Source of the DNA: Mesorhizobium sp.
GTDB lineage: Bacteria > Pseudomonadota > Alphaproteobacteria > Rhizobiales > Rhizobiaceae
NCBI RefSeq assembly: GCF_024710845.1
Contig: NZ_JANJTZ010000034.1
Location: 36,878 to 100,877 of the forward strand
DNA length: 64,000 bases
Direction of reading: 5' to 3'
Shown here piece after piece: positions 62,251 through 64,000 of this stretch. Every line of letters starts with the position of its first letter. Position 1 is the stretch's first letter. The position numbers were made by a program, and so were the translations under genes. The notes beneath the pieces are model-generated. The model was not told where the DNA came from and searched no databases. It was given only the letters and a program-made list of their open reading frames with translations.

Positions 62251-64000
<1,750 letters not shown>

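Overview
The window looks like chromosomal DNA of a rhizobial alphaproteobacterium (Hyphomicrobiales, most like Mesorhizobium or another Phyllobacteriaceae). The main reasons are: a circularly permuted two-piece tmRNA whose tag reads ANDNYAEARLAA, lying next to the alphaproteobacterial ClpXP adaptor SspB; GGAAC/CGTT promoters of the EcfG general-stress type; a LOV histidine kinase with a single-domain response regulator; many rhizobial DUF families (DUF1236, DUF2065, DUF4169, DUF4424, DUF1127); and high GC, with long spurious reading frames opposite nearly every gene. This assignment comes from gene content, not from a database search. I saw no rRNA, tRNA, CRISPR array, prophage or complete insertion sequence.

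Layout. 1-10 kb: two PilZ proteins, a TetR gene divergent from a membrane protein with two clear operators, ilvC with a TetR-type regulator, an FAD monooxygenase, an aldehyde-reductase-like SDR, a divergent HxlR/quinone-reductase pair, and the potassium transporter kup. 10-16 kb: pdxJ, a RecD-like helicase, a LysE-type exporter, then ilvB-ilvH behind a transcription attenuator with a 17-residue leader peptide. 16-27 kb: a HerA-like ATPase, a diguanylate cyclase, divergent miaA/serB, and a protein-quality and folate/thymidylate block on the minus strand (thyA, DUF4424, folA, hflK, hflC, DUF2065, degP). 27-31 kb: ssrA, sspB, DUF4169 and a ribbon-helix-helix gene, then a Spy-like chaperone, DUF302 and an AI-2E-family permease. 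31-45 kb: a giant AsmA-like protein, an FAD-linked oxidoreductase, a thioesterase, the LOV two-component pair, small stress proteins, and a Cpx-like two-component system with an MsrQ-like membrane protein and a Spy-like protein.

45-52.5 kb is the accessory part. A PcrA/UvrD helicase gene carries an in-frame palindromic element. It is followed by a PadR/membrane-protein cassette of lower GC, and a DUF559 endonuclease-like gene framed by two copies of a large nested palindromic repeat. Then come a rifampin ADP-ribosyltransferase (arr) and further repeat modules. 52.5-64 kb: an L,D-transpeptidase, DUF421, aldo/keto reductase, hexapeptide acyltransferase, CreA, cytochrome b561, SCO1, prmA, DUF1127, aminopeptidase P, azlCD and the 3' part of ligA, cut by the window end.

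Branched-chain amino acids recur: ilvC, ilvBH with Leu/Ile/Val attenuation, azlCD (branched-chain export) and a LysE exporter. Trans-translation (ssrA) and tag delivery (sspB) sit side by side, with the membrane and periplasmic quality-control genes hflKC and degP nearby. The most novel material is the family of nested, covarying palindromic repeats at 46-52 kb, one copy inside an essential-type helicase gene and two copies flanking a nuclease-fold gene.
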